From Gracilibacillus caseinilyticus (GTDB lineage: Bacteria > Bacillota > Bacilli > Bacillales > Amphibacillaceae): a DNA stretch of 64,000 nt. The position numbers and the translations under genes are program-made. Of the stretch, positions 42,586-52,147 are shown piece after piece; the stretch's first letter is position 1; each line of letters opens with the position of its first letter. The DNA lies in NCBI RefSeq assembly GCF_022919115.1, contig NZ_CP095072.1, positions 2,108,001-2,172,000 of the forward strand, written 5' to 3'. The notes under the pieces were generated by a model. That model worked only from the letters and a program-made list of their open reading frames with translations, was not told the DNA's origin and searched no databases.

Positions 42586-43257
42586 ATGTTAAAAGCAATA
42601 ATATTCGATTTTGACGGTTTAGTTTTTGATACGGAGACTTTTGATCTCAAAGCATTTCAGGAATTATATCAAAAATATAATGTTGAATTTCCACTTGATA
42701 ATTGGATGAATTCTATTGGCATTTCGCTTGCATTTGATCCCTACGAACCGTTATTAATGAGTCTCCCTGGAATCAGTAGAGATGATGCTAAAGAAGAGCG
42801 GAGTAATTTATATGAAAAATTATTAGAAGGTAAAGCCCCAAGAGAAGGTGTTGTGGAGTACTTGGAGCGAGGCAAACAACTGGGTATGAAAATTGCAATT
42901 GCATCAAGTTCTACAAGAAGCTGGGTGGAACACCATTTAAATATATTAGGGATTAAACCGTATTTTGACTATATTTGTACCTCTGATGATGTCGAGAATG
43001 TCAAACCCGAACCAGACTTGTACAAAAAAGTTCTTGAATATTTTGACATTAGCGCTAAAGAAGCTGTTGTGTTTGAAGACTCTCCAAATGGTTCATTAGC
43101 TTCGATACGTGCTGGAATACCTTGTGTGATTGTACCTAATGAAACAACTGAAGTGCTTCCTTTTGATAAAAGTGTTGCGTTGCGTTTGAATTCCAAGAAG
43201 GATAAGACTTTAGATGAAGTTTTGGAAGCGGTATCGATTGTAGATACATTTGATTAA
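42586..43257 (+). CDS. HAD-superfamily hydrolase (beta-phosphoglucomutase-like)
   Basis: The start at 42586 follows GGGGAGGAG; a longer frame from 42475 lacks an SD. The 223-residue protein has FDFDGLVFDTE (motif I), IASSSTRSW (motif II), KPEPDLYKK (motif III Lys) and VVFEDSPNGSLASIRAG (motif IV). The GLVFDTE and EDSPNG forms are typical of the beta-phosphoglucomutase subfamily, which acts on sugar phosphates. Single gene. Confidence 0.9.
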   Translation: MLKAIIFDFDGLVFDTETFDLKAFQELYQKYNVEFPLDNWMNSIGISLAFDPYEPLLMSLPGISRDDAKEERSNLYEKLLEGKAPREGVVEYLERGKQLGMKIAIASSSTRSWVEHHLNILGIKPYFDYICTSDDVENVKPEPDLYKKVLEYFDISAKEAVVFEDSPNGSLASIRAGIPCVIVPNETTEVLPFDKSVALRLNSKKDKTLDEVLEAVSIVDTFD

Positions 43258-43320
43258 TGTAAAGGAGCTTCCCTTTAATTTAGTGGAAGGAGAATTGAAC
43301 ATGTACAGGGGGACACCTTC

Positions 43321-43770
43321 TTGAATATTACCAAAAATAATGGTTTCGAATTTCTTGATTTTCTTGTAGTAAAAGAGTCGGAACTATATGATTATCATCG
43401 ATTGGCTGGTTCTTATGCAGTAATAGAATGTGACGGTAACTATCTTTTTTGTTATAACACTTTGAGAAAGCAATGGGAATTATCAGCAGGGCGAAGGGAA
43501 AAGAATGAGACACCGAAAGATTGCGCGATAAGAGAACTTTACGAAGAAACTGGTCAGTGTGTTTCGGAATTAGAATTTAAAGGCTTGTTAAAAATAAAGA
43601 ACTTAATCAGTGGCGAAATGAAGTATAATCCTGTTTATTTTTCTACTATTGAAAAACTCCAAGCCTTTCAAAAAAATAATGAGATATCTGAGATACAATT
43701 ATGGGACTTGAAGCAAAAGATTGGCTACATAGATGAAGTAGATATAAAGATACTCGATTATTTTGATTAA
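43321..43770 (+). CDS. NUDIX hydrolase
   Basis: A 149-residue protein starting at TTG 43321 after AGGGGG. The Nudix box is AGRREKNETPKDCAIRELYE then ETGQ, with a slightly variant first half. It differs from the 4367 NUDIX. The substrate is unknown. Confidence 0.85.
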   Translation: MNITKNNGFEFLDFLVVKESELYDYHRLAGSYAVIECDGNYLFCYNTLRKQWELSAGRREKNETPKDCAIRELYEETGQCVSELEFKGLLKIKNLISGEMKYNPVYFSTIEKLQAFQKNNEISEIQLWDLKQKIGYIDEVDIKILDYFD

Positions 43771-43801
43771 ATTATCCATACTTAGGAAAGGTGAAAAACA
43801 C

Positions 43802-44306
43802 ATGACACAGCAAATAAAAGCACTATAGTTGACTGGGGAGACACCCTTATGTGGGATTTCCCCAAATTTGAAGGTCCGATGGTTTTATGGGAGAATGTTG
43901 AAGCAGTTCCGGGTATCAAAGAAGTATTGGGAACATTGCACTTGGATTACATATGCTGTGTAGCTTCTAATGCTGGGGAATCTACTAAAGAATTAATGGG
44001 AGAAGCGTTAAATAGAGTAGATTTAGGTGAATATTTTAATCACTTATTTACCTCTCGTGAATAGGGGCCACGAAACCAAACCATGAATTTTTCAATAAAA
44101 TCCTCCAAAGCATAAATCTTAAACCCAAGGAATGTATGATGATAGGTAATGATTATCTAAAGGATATAGTTCCCGCTAAAGCAGTTGGACTTCATACGAT
44201 TTTATTTACAGATGATGAAAACACTAAAATTGAAAAATGTAGTGATGCAGATTATACTATTCATTCTATGAATCAGCTGCATGAGATAATCTTACATTTA
44301 GAGTAA
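43802..44306 (+). pseudogene. HAD-superfamily hydrolase with two frameshifts
   Basis: ATG 43802 (MTQQ) must shift once to reach STIVDWGDTLMWDF (motif I) and again near 44062 (SRE to GATKPNHEFF) to reach MIGNDYLKDIVPAKAVG (motif IV) and the TAA at 44304. Each break needs one missing base. The parts together make a normal HAD of about 165 residues. Either a decayed gene or assembly error. Confidence 0.75.
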
Positions 44307-44357
44307 TAGTTTGGAATGTTCAATAAACATTGTACGATCACTGAGAGGAGTTTATTA

Positions 44358-45092
44358 GTGCTTAAAAATAAGAAAGTATTAGTAACTGGTGCAGGTGCTG
44401 GCATTGGAAAAGAGATAGTCAAGCAATGTTTAGCCGAAGGTGCTTCAGTAATTGCCTGCGATATCAATAAAGATAATCTCTATGATCTGAAAAAGTCTAT
44501 CCATAATGATGGTTATTTCCATACATATCAGTTGGACGTAAGTAATTATGAAGAGGTATACGATTTTTTGAATATCTTCAGAGAGAGGATATTAATGTAG
44601 AATGTTTGGTCAATAATGCTGGAGTTTATTTAGCAAAAAATCTACTCCATTATCAAATAGATGAAATCAATAAAGTATTAGACATTAATATCAAGGGCTG
44701 TATTTATTTCTCCCAACTGTTCGGCAAGAGAATGATGCAGCATAAGTCAGCGGGAGTAATAGTAAATATTTCTTCAGTTTCTGGACTGGAGGGAAGTTCA
44801 GATACCATATACGGTGCATCTAAAGCTGCTATTTATTGGTTGGACTAAAAGCTGTGCAATGAATTTTTCCCCCTATATAAGAGTAAATGCTGTTGCTCCA
44901 ACGATGGTTAACACCTCAATGATGGAGGCAATACCGGATTGGAGAAAAGAAGAGTATATAAGTCACCAGCTGATAAAAACGCCAGTGATGCCTGAAGATA
45001 TTGCTGATACGGTTGTGTTTTTACTGTCAGATAAAGCAAAGCATTATACTGGTGCAACTTTCGATATAAATAATGGTGGGTACTTAAGGTGA
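44358..45092 (+). pseudogene. SDR family oxidoreductase with two frameshifts
   Basis: Starts at GTG 44358 (SD GAGAGGAG) with VLVTGAGAGIGKEI. The frame breaks near 44585 (before VECLVNNAGVY) and again near 44830 (YGASKAAI to IGWTKSCAMN), then continues to the normal C-terminus (TGATFDINNGGYLR). All SDR motifs (TGxxxGIG, NNAG, YxxxK) are present across the three pieces. It is non-functional if the frameshifts are real. Confidence 0.8.
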
Positions 45093-45138
45093 TTTTATTT
45101 TGAAAATCCCAAGATGTGTCGATGGCAATACATAACCA

Positions 45139-45178
45139 AAGCTAGAAGAAAACATTTTTCTTCTAGCTCATTTTTTTT
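45139..45178 (+). terminator. Terminator before the second ECF operon
   Basis: AGCTAGAAGAA-aacat-TTTTCTTCTAGCT followed by CATTTTTTTT. Confidence 0.85.
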
Positions 45179-45206
45179 GAAACTTTTTCATCTGCTGGCT
45201 GCTCTA
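45178..45206 (+). promoter_or_regulatory. Candidate ECF-type promoter
   Basis: TGAAAC (45178-45183), 17-bp spacer, GCTCTA (45201-45206), 22 bp before the ECF start. The -35 is typical; the -10 deviates from CGTC. Autoregulation is possible. Confidence 0.4.
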
Positions 45207-45228
45207 ACGGATGAAAGGGGGGTATAAC

Positions 45229-45768
45229 TTGAAAGATTTATCTATCGTGAAAAAAGCTATAAATGGGAACGAAAAAGCGTTTGAAACGCTAGTCAAAAAG
45301 GAAAGTGAGAAACTCTATAAAACTGCTTTTCTTTATGTCCGAAATAAAGAGGATGCCTTGGATGTACTCCAGGAAACTATATACAAGGCTTTTATATCCA
45401 TTGAACAAGTAAAGCAACCGCAGTTTTTTAATACCTGGCTGACAAAAATACTGATCCGTACTGCTTATGATGTCATAAGAAAGCGAAAGAAAGTCGTTTT
45501 TGATGAGGAACTTATGCGTAATATTTCTGACGATAGCAGTATAGATGTGGAAGGCAAAATGGATGTGTTAAACGCCATTTCCGGTTTAAGCAAAAATTAT
45601 CAAACCGTCATTATCTTATTTTACTACCACGACTGTACGATTGATGAGATTGCGGAAACAATGGGGAAACCCGCGAACACTATCAAAACCTATTTACGTC
45701 GGGCAAAAATGGAATTAAAAAAAAGTATTGGAGGGATGAATTATCATGGACAAAGAGCGTTTACATAG
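45229..45768 (+). CDS. ECF RNA polymerase sigma factor
   Basis: The start is TTG 45229 after GAAAGGGGGG; an ATG at 45211 would place the SD inside the gene. The 179-residue factor has region 2 (YKTAFLYVRNKEDALDVLQETIYKAF; FFNTWLTKILIRTAYDVIRK) and region 4 (CTIDEIAETMGKPANTIKTYLRRAK). It overlaps the DUF4179 gene by 23 bp, a standard sigma/anti-sigma arrangement. Confidence 0.9.
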   Translation: MKDLSIVKKAINGNEKAFETLVKKESEKLYKTAFLYVRNKEDALDVLQETIYKAFISIEQVKQPQFFNTWLTKILIRTAYDVIRKRKKVVFDEELMRNISDDSSIDVEGKMDVLNAISGLSKNYQTVIILFYYHDCTIDEIAETMGKPANTIKTYLRRAKMELKKSIGGMNYHGQRAFT

Positions 45769-47161
45769 AGAAATAGATGAAATAGAAGTTCCACAGAGCG
45801 AAATATATCATGCAATAGAGAAAGGGATGGAGGAAGGTCGTAAAGAAAAAGTACCAAAAAGAAGATCCAAGGTTAAATTTTTTAGTGCTGCAGCATCGAT
45901 TGCGGCAGTAGCATTCTTAGCAGCAGGTTTCATTTTTGCACCTATTTCATATGCCCTATCTTCTATTCCTCTGCTAGGCTCTATTTATGACAAGGTTGGT
46001 ATGCAAATCGGAGAAGAGTTATTGGAAAGCGATTTAGTTACGCAGCTTAATCAAAAGGCGTCAAGTAAGGGAGTTGATATCACGATAACAAGTGCTTATT
46101 ATGACGGTAATGTCATTGGTATTACATTTAATGCGAAAGGTGACAAACTTTCATTGGATCGTGTTGGAGGTGCAGGACCAGAAGCTGGATATGGCTTTCA
46201 TCTTTTTGACGGAAAAGAACAAAATCAGTGGTCTGCTTCCATGTCAGGCTTAAAAGAAACAGAAGATGGATACATCGCCTCGATCGAATTTTACAATGAT
46301 GATGCTGATTTACTTGAAAACGATACATTGCCATTAACCTTCACTAGTATGACAGGTGTCAAAGGCCGTTGGAAATTTGATGTGCCGGTTGAGCAAATCC
46401 CTTCTGAAACGATTTATTCGGAAGCTGCGACTGAGCTTGAAGGTTCAGGATATTCACTTCAAATGGAGTCCATTGTGAAAGGAAAGGCGACGACGATATT
46501 AAATTATAAGACGACACTGCCCTTGGCAGGCAAAGAGGATGAATTAAGAATTACAGTGTTCGATAATGAAGGTAACCGTTTATCTAAATTCCACCCCAAT
46601 GTATTAACAACAGAGATAAAAGCAAATTCTGTTGTGAAAAAGAACCAAGAAATGTTTAGCAGTAGCATCAGTGAAGATGCAACGTATTTAACTGTTCAAC
46701 CTGAAATCGTAAAATCGGATAAAGATATTGTACAGACAATGGACCAATCGACTCCTTTTACCGTAGAGAGTAGCAGGTTTGACTATTCGATAAAAGTAAA
46801 TAGTATACAGCAAGAGGGAGATCAGCTAATATTGGATTATCATATACAGAATGTCGATACCGGTTCGATTCGAGAAGATGTCATTCAATATTTTGCAGAC
46901 TTTATCATGATCATAAAGTCTGACAATGTTCAAAGGGATGAAACGGGAGAATTGAATATGATGAAAATGCTTGAATATAGGATTCGAAGTGATCAAGCAA
47001 CGTTACAAGAAGATGGCAATCGCCATTTTCAATCCATTTTTGAATTAAAAGATCAAGATACGTTTGATTATAGAAATTATTCCATTGAAGTACCATTTGG
47101 AACATTAAGTGAAAATGAAGAGCCGATTAAAATGGAACCAATGAAAGTGGAATTAGAGTAA
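45746..47161 (+). CDS. DUF4179 membrane-anchored anti-sigma-type protein
   Basis: A 471-residue protein with a cytoplasmic N-terminal segment of about 45 residues, one membrane span (FFSAAASIAAVAFLAAGFIF) and a long extracellular beta-rich region with the DUF4179 domain (PISYALSSIPLLGSIYDKVG; VDITITSAYYDGNVIGITF). This architecture occurs next to ECF sigma genes. It should restrain the 45229 sigma until an envelope signal acts. The SD GGAGGGA precedes ATG 45746. Confidence 0.85.
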   Translation: MDKERLHREIDEIEVPQSEIYHAIEKGMEEGRKEKVPKRRSKVKFFSAAASIAAVAFLAAGFIFAPISYALSSIPLLGSIYDKVGMQIGEELLESDLVTQLNQKASSKGVDITITSAYYDGNVIGITFNAKGDKLSLDRVGGAGPEAGYGFHLFDGKEQNQWSASMSGLKETEDGYIASIEFYNDDADLLENDTLPLTFTSMTGVKGRWKFDVPVEQIPSETIYSEAATELEGSGYSLQMESIVKGKATTILNYKTTLPLAGKEDELRITVFDNEGNRLSKFHPNVLTTEIKANSVVKKNQEMFSSSISEDATYLTVQPEIVKSDKDIVQTMDQSTPFTVESSRFDYSIKVNSIQQEGDQLILDYHIQNVDTGSIREDVIQYFADFIMIIKSDNVQRDETGELNMMKMLEYRIRSDQATLQEDGNRHFQSIFELKDQDTFDYRNYSIEVPFGTLSENEEPIKMEPMKVELE

Positions 47162-47163
47162 CA

Positions 47164-47207
47164 TAAAGAGCAGGTGTTGGAAAATCTTTTCAACACCTGC
47201 TCTTTTA
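47164..47207. terminator. Bidirectional terminator
   Basis: AAGAGCAGGTGTTG / TCAACACCTGCTCTT stem with T/A tracts on both sides, between the convergent DUF4179 and SEDS genes. Confidence 0.88.
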
Positions 47208-47238
47208 TACGTTTGCCTATTATATAACTTAAGATCAC

Positions 47239-48336
47239 CTATATCCTCCGAAAACAAGAAATATTTAGCAGAATGCCAACAGATACAATACTAATTAACA
47301 AGGAAGAACCTCCATAGCTTAAAAATGGTAATGGAATACCTGTTATCGGTAAGGTACCTGATACTGCACCTAAATTAATGAATGCTTGGGTTACTATTTG
47401 TAAAGTGATGCCTACTGCTAATAATTTACCAAAATTATTTTTGGCGCGCATTCCAATACGAATACCTTTAACAAAGAAGAAGAAATAGAAGCCTAGGACA
47501 AGAAGCACCCCTATAAATCCCAATTCTTCCGCTATGATAGACATAATAAAATCCGTATGAGCTTCAGGTAAATATCCATGTTTCTGCACACTTTGACCCA
47601 GACCTAACCCGGTAACGCCTCCTGAGTGAATAGATATATAGGAATTGACTAATTGATAACCTGCACCATCCATGTCTTCAAAGGGGGCCAGAAAGGATGT
47701 AATACGCATCAAGCGGTATGGCGCCATTAAAGCAAAACAGGAAAAACCTAAAAGTGCGAAACACATTAACAAAATTAAATAGCGGAGACGAATCTCTGTG
47801 AAGAATAGAATGATACCACATGAGAATATAATTAGAGTAGCAGAGCCTAAGTCAGGCTGAGATATTATCAGACAGAATACTATTGCTAATATAATTAAAG
47901 GTGGTAGCAGCCCTTTTTTGACATTATTTATCTCTTCCTCATTCTTGCTGTAGAAATAAGAAAAATAGATGAGGATGGTTAATTTTGTTATTTCAACAGG
48001 TTGAAGTAATATACCCCCGATTGATAACCATCTGCTTGAATAATTACGTTCCACCCCTATTTGTGGAATCAATACAAGAACTAAAAGAAGAATGGTTAAT
48101 ATGGTGAGAGCAGAAACAAGTTTCCCATATAACTTGTATGGTAATACTATCGTTGGGATCAGAAATAATAAACCGAGCAGAGCCCAATATAACTGTCTGT
48201 GAAAGTAATACTCTGCGTTATCAAACCGTATAAGAGCATAGGGAGAACTAGCACTATATACCATAGTTACACCAAAAAAAATAAAAAGAACTACGGCTAT
48301 TAATAAGGTTAAGTCCATTCGTTTTAAGTATTGCAA
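47239..48336 (-). CDS. SEDS family protein (FtsW/RodA/SpoVE-like), copy 1
   Basis: A 365-residue protein with about ten membrane spans, started at TTG 48336 after AGGAGGGGG. Seen: QPDLGSATLIIFSCGI (the conserved catalytic-loop Asp), SGGVTGLGLGQSVQKHGYLPEAHTDFI and GIPLPFLSYGGSSLL. SEDS proteins polymerise peptidoglycan glycan strands together with a class B PBP, none of which is adjacent. It is about 20 bp after the second SEDS gene in the same operon. Confidence 0.9.
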   Translation of the reverse strand: MQYLKRMDLTLLIAVVLFIFFGVTMVYSASSPYALIRFDNAEYYFHRQLYWALLGLLFLIPTIVLPYKLYGKLVSALTILTILLLVLVLIPQIGVERNYSSRWLSIGGILLQPVEITKLTILIYFSYFYSKNEEEINNVKKGLLPPLIILAIVFCLIISQPDLGSATLIIFSCGIILFFTEIRLRYLILLMCFALLGFSCFALMAPYRLMRITSFLAPFEDMDGAGYQLVNSYISIHSGGVTGLGLGQSVQKHGYLPEAHTDFIMSIIAEELGFIGVLLVLGFYFFFFVKGIRIGMRAKNNFGKLLAVGITLQIVTQAFINLGAVSGTLPITGIPLPFLSYGGSSLLISIVSVGILLNISCFRRI

Positions 48337-48357
48337 TGCAAGCCCCCTCCTACGCCA

Positions 48358-49524
48358 TCACTCTGTATTAGTGAAAAAAATATAATTTTTTGATCTAGCA
48401 TCTATACTTTGTACTAAACCAAGTGCAAACAAATTAGTCATTAAAGCACTCCCACCATAACTGATGAAAGGTAATGCAATACCTGTTACTGGCATTAACC
48501 CAATAGTCATGCCAATGTTTTGAAACACCTGAAAACCAATTAATAGGATGACGCCAACACATATATAAGTACCGAATATATTATCTGTCCGTAATGCTAT
48601 CGTTATTATTCGATAGATTAATAAGAAAAATAATAAAACTAAGAGACTGCTGCCCATAAAACCAAATTCCTCCCCAATTACGGCAAAGATAAAATCAGTA
48701 TGTGCCTCAGGTACACGGCCACTTTGCACTTGAACTCCTTGACTAAATCCCGAACCATTGAGTTGACCCGCACCAATTCCAAGCATGGCATTTTTAACTT
48801 GATAGCCAAAATTATCCGAGTAATCTGAAGGGCTTAGCCAACTATAAATTCGTCCTAATTGATGTGTTTGAAATACATTAGTAACAACATCTTCATGAAA
48901 AGTGAATAAATAGATGAGAAAGGAGCCACTTGAAGCTATAACAGTGAAGATAAGGGTGATCATTTTGCTACTGATAGTCGAAGTAAGTACTAATCCTATA
49001 GAGGTTATAGCTATCAAAATGGCAGAGCCTAAATCAGGTTGTTTCAATATAAAATAAAAAGGAAAAATAGAAATAGCCATGGCTTTAAAAACAACGGGAA
49101 TGCTTTTACTAAATGACAAATTCTTTTTGCCGTTTTTTTTAAGCATCGCAGCTAAATAGATCACTAAAAAAACCTTCATCAATTCAGAAGGCTGAAACTC
49201 CATAAATGTTAAATCAATCCATCTTTGAGAACCATTTTTTAATACACCAAAAAAACGAACATAGAGTAGTAGCATCATACCGAAGATATAAAGATATACA
49301 GCCCAATTTTCAAGTAATTCGTAATCAAATCTGCTGACACCTATCATCAAGGCAAAACTGATGGTGTACCAGATGAGTTGTCTGAGTGCGAAGTGAAAGG
49401 ATTGACCATCTGTATATTGACCAGTTCCACTATAAACGGTTATCAAGCTGATGATGAAAAAGACGATAAGTATGAAAAGAATCAAGTAGTCTATCGATTT
49501 ATTTTCGCCCATTCGTTGTCTCAT
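48358..49524 (-). CDS. SEDS family protein (FtsW/RodA/SpoVE-like), copy 2
   Basis: A 388-residue SEDS polymerase-like protein with the same motifs (KQPDLGSAILIAI; LNGSGFSQGVQVQSGRVPEAHTDFIFAVIGEEFG; GIALPFISYGGSALM). The start overlaps the regulator stop (ATGA). It differs from copy 1 in many positions, so the two are old paralogs. The operon with an HTH regulator marks it as accessory, not the housekeeping ftsW or rodA. Confidence 0.9.
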   Translation of the reverse strand: MRQRMGENKSIDYLILFILIVFFIISLITVYSGTGQYTDGQSFHFALRQLIWYTISFALMIGVSRFDYELLENWAVYLYIFGMMLLLYVRFFGVLKNGSQRWIDLTFMEFQPSELMKVFLVIYLAAMLKKNGKKNLSFSKSIPVVFKAMAISIFPFYFILKQPDLGSAILIAITSIGLVLTSTISSKMITLIFTVIASSGSFLIYLFTFHEDVVTNVFQTHQLGRIYSWLSPSDYSDNFGYQVKNAMLGIGAGQLNGSGFSQGVQVQSGRVPEAHTDFIFAVIGEEFGFMGSSLLVLLFFLLIYRIITIALRTDNIFGTYICVGVILLIGFQVFQNIGMTIGLMPVTGIALPFISYGGSALMTNLFALGLVQSIDARSKNYIFFTNTE

Positions 49525-50129
49525 TCTTTCTGTGTTAAGGATTGCGCTACGTACTGTACAACAAATCCATCATCTAAAAACCCAACCGGAAATAAGTAGT
49601 CAGGTATCATGTCTGTTGAAGTGATAAAGTATAATAAGGCTCCACCTATTAATAAGATGTCTTGCTTTGTTCCTGCATTTTCTTTAAATGATTGAAACAT
49701 CGATTTTAATTGTTCTATCAATGGTCCTTGGCTGCTTAATTCGGAAAGTTTTGCTTTAAAATCATTTAGAATAGTTGTCCTTCCTTTTTCTGTTGCTCCC
49801 TTTAATTGATGTTTGTGCAGATTATCTTGAAGAGCAGTAAAGGTAAATTCTTTGACAGAGAATCCCATATTTTCGATTATGACTCGAATATTGTGGAATT
49901 GCTGAGCTATACTCTCTCCCTTATTTTGCTCCATAGTTAATAACTCAGATATAGGTATATTTAAGCAATTCGATATTGCATGAATATGATTCAACGTCGC
50001 TTTTCTTTGTCCATTTAAGATTCTGGAAATGGTAGATACATTAATAGCTGTTTCTTTTGCTAATTCACGCATACTTGTATTCGTTTCTTTAAGTTGTTTT
50101 TTTACCAAAAGAGTATTTAGTTCAGGCAT
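49521..50129 (-). CDS. XRE-type HTH regulator fused to DUF1232
   Basis: A 202-residue protein. Residues about 1-60 are an XRE/Cro HTH (TSMRELAKETAINVSTISRILNGQRKATLNHIHAISN). The C-terminal part has DUF1232 (ILLIGGALLYFITSTDMIPDYLFPVGFLDDGFVV), a short membrane-associated module. The start at 50129 is uncertain; 50141 is an alternative. It heads the SEDS operon and probably represses it from the palindrome upstream. Confidence 0.82.
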   Translation of the reverse strand: MPELNTLLVKKQLKETNTSMRELAKETAINVSTISRILNGQRKATLNHIHAISNCLNIPISELLTMEQNKGESIAQQFHNIRVIIENMGFSVKEFTFTALQDNLHKHQLKGATEKGRTTILNDFKAKLSELSSQGPLIEQLKSMFQSFKENAGTKQDILLIGGALLYFITSTDMIPDYLFPVGFLDDGFVVQYVAQSLTQKE

Positions 50130-50194
50130 ACATATGCACATCCTTACATGTATAAGTCATGTTTTTTTCATCACTATTATTGTAGATGGTAATT

Positions 50195-50241
50195 AAAGAA
50201 TAAAGAAGTGTTGACATTTTGTCAACACTTCTTTATTCTTT
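50195..50241. promoter_or_regulatory. Symmetric palindrome with divergent sigma-A promoters
   Basis: Arms of about 21 bp (AAAGAATAAAGAAGTGTTGAC and its complement) surround a 5-nt centre. Each strand carries TTGACA, a 17-bp spacer and TATTCT: plus strand -35 at 50211-50216 and -10 at 50234-50239; minus strand -35 at 50220-50225 and -10 at 50197-50202. It can drive the regulator/SEDS operon and, on the other side, the distant LCP gene, and may be the regulator's operator. The rest of 50242-50631 shows only a weak copy of the 28676 repeat. Confidence 0.7.
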
Positions 50242-50631
50242 TGGTTAGAAACAAATACTGTCTACTATTGCAATCCAGGCTACTATATAATCTGTACATA
50301 TAAATGACATTGTTTTCACAGGTTCCGCAGCTTTTGGACAGGCTCCTTTGTGTTCAGCGCAAGCTTGCTGGTGACATTGCGTTTACCACCAACTACTTCA
50401 TTCCTATAGAGAAAAAGGACAATTAAGGTGCTTGCACAAGGTTTTAGTGCTCTTCTTGTTTCTTAACGAAGGGAGGGATAATGACTGGTATTGCAAGTGG
50501 GATAGGTTAGCTACTGTTACTCCATTCGTTCGCGGGAGAAAAACGCTTCAGAAAATAGCGTCTTCTTTATATATCAATAGCTTTAATGTTTAAAACTTAG
50601 GAAGCAAATGTACGAAGGAGGTAGATTTATA

Positions 50632-51627
50632 GTGAGTGATCGATTAAAGAAGAGGTCAAATAAATATAAGCGAAAATTACTACTTTGGTTTCTGTTCGTT
50701 GTGTTTCTTCTAGTTCTATCTTGTGGAACATATATATTTGTTCAGGTCTACACCGCGACAAAAGGTGCATATGAAGAGATAGATCGACAAGGGAATAAAT
50801 CAGAATATAGAGAAGAGGAAGTAACCTTTAGCAAGGATCCCATCTCCATTCTGCTCATAGGTGTGGACTATGGTGTTGAAGGGAAGAATGGTCGTGCAGA
50901 CACGTTAATGGTTGTGACGCTCAACCCGTCAACGAAAAAAACCACGTTAACCACGGTTCCCCGAGATACGAGGGTAGAATTTTATGAATCGGAAGCTCAA
51001 GAATATGCGGGATTTCATAAAATTAACGCAGCCTATTCCTACGGTTCAATTTTTGAATATGGGTCCAATAAATTAACGATCGAAAAGGTAGAAGAATTGC
51101 TTGATATCCCAATAGATGAATATGTAGCCCTTGACTTTGATGCCTTTCACCAGCTGGTAGATACATTTGGTGGTGTAACCGTGGATGTAAAACAACCTTT
51201 TAGTCAAAAAAGTTTTAAAAATGATGGAAAGATGATCAATTTTGACAAAGGAATAATGAAAATGAATGGAGAAGAGGCACTAGCGTTTGTCAGGATGAGA
51301 AAGCATGCGGCAAATACGCTTTATTCCCGTGAAGAAAGACAGCGTCAATTTGTTCAAGCTGTGATAAATGAAGCGCTATCTACTACAACCTTTTTGAAGA
51401 TAGCGGAACTTTCTAATGTTTTGGAAAATAATATAAAAACAAGCTTAAGCCCGTCTGAAATTCTTCAATTACAGAAAGCATACGCATCTATGGATAATGT
51501 GGATGTGCAGACATTTGAAATAGAAGGTCAGAACGAAGTACTTCATGATATATATTACTTCATTCCTGAGGAAGAAAGTTTGTTAAACGTGTCCGAACAA
51601 ATAAAGCAGGAGTTGGCATTACCCTAA
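50632..51627 (+). CDS. LytR-CpsA-Psr (LCP) family cell-wall ligase
   Basis: The start is GTG 50632 after AAGGAGGT; an upstream ATG at 50608 precedes that SD. The 331-residue protein has one N-terminal membrane span (LLLWFLFVVFLLVLSCGTYIF) and the LCP domain: ISILLIGVDYGVEGKNGRADTLMVVTL, TTVPRDTRVEF, KINAAYSYG and FVRMRKH. Conserved Arg/Asp residues bind the pyrophosphate of lipid-linked polymers. It attaches teichoic acid or capsule to peptidoglycan. A terminator follows at 51769. Confidence 0.93.
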   Translation: MSDRLKKRSNKYKRKLLLWFLFVVFLLVLSCGTYIFVQVYTATKGAYEEIDRQGNKSEYREEEVTFSKDPISILLIGVDYGVEGKNGRADTLMVVTLNPSTKKTTLTTVPRDTRVEFYESEAQEYAGFHKINAAYSYGSIFEYGSNKLTIEKVEELLDIPIDEYVALDFDAFHQLVDTFGGVTVDVKQPFSQKSFKNDGKMINFDKGIMKMNGEEALAFVRMRKHAANTLYSREERQRQFVQAVINEALSTTTFLKIAELSNVLENNIKTSLSPSEILQLQKAYASMDNVDVQTFEIEGQNEVLHDIYYFIPEEESLLNVSEQIKQELALP

Positions 51628-52113
51628 ATTAGCTTAGGATGTTTCCTTGTTTTAAGTGTTATTTCATATGTCAATATAGCTGAAGTTAATCAATGTTACA
51701 GAAGCTTTAATCTGGTCCAAATCTTATAATACATATTGTGTACTGGAGGAAATAGTAAATAAGGGAAAAAATGGGGTCAAATGATGATCCCATTTTTTTG
51801 TTATTTTTGGAGGATGAATTAAAAGCATGATACCTCTTACAATTGCAAAAAAAATAACCATTCAAGTTCAATAAATTAGTCTGTTTTTTTATCTGATGCA
51901 AGAAAGGAACGTCCATGATACCACCATATATTCGCAATGTGTGAAACAGTTCTTCAACTAATTTGCGCCTATGTGTCATCCGGGGTATTTGGTATAGAAG
52001 AGAAAAAGATAAGCTAGCAATCTAACAGACTTCATTTTTCTAAAAAAATAGAATCAGCTATTGCTATCTGGTTTATATTACTGTACACTAGTAACGACAT
52101 TTTCAAATGAAAG
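51628..52113. other. Gap with terminator and decayed frame
   Basis: A minus-strand frame of 90 codons at 51707-51979 (MTHRRKLVEELFHTLRIYGG) looks partly coding but has no SD and crosses a terminator hairpin. It may be a gene fragment that I cannot place. Nothing else is seen before the Fur box. Confidence 0.3.
51769..51800. terminator. Terminator after the LCP gene
   Basis: AAATGGGGTCA-aatga-TGATCCCATTT followed by TTTT. Confidence 0.75.
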
Positions 52114-52128
52114 TGATTCTCATTATCA
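52114..52128 (+). promoter_or_regulatory. Fur box of the siderophore operon
   Basis: TGATTCTcATTATCA, matching the 7-1-7 Fur consensus with two mismatches, lies 20 bp before the TTG start. Confidence 0.85.
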
Positions 52129-52147
52129 TAACAGGAGGAAGATTCAA

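Noticed and set aside
51707..51979. 90-codon minus-strand frame, possible transposase remnant
   Set aside because: No family recognised and it crosses a terminator hairpin; kept only as a note in the gap entry.
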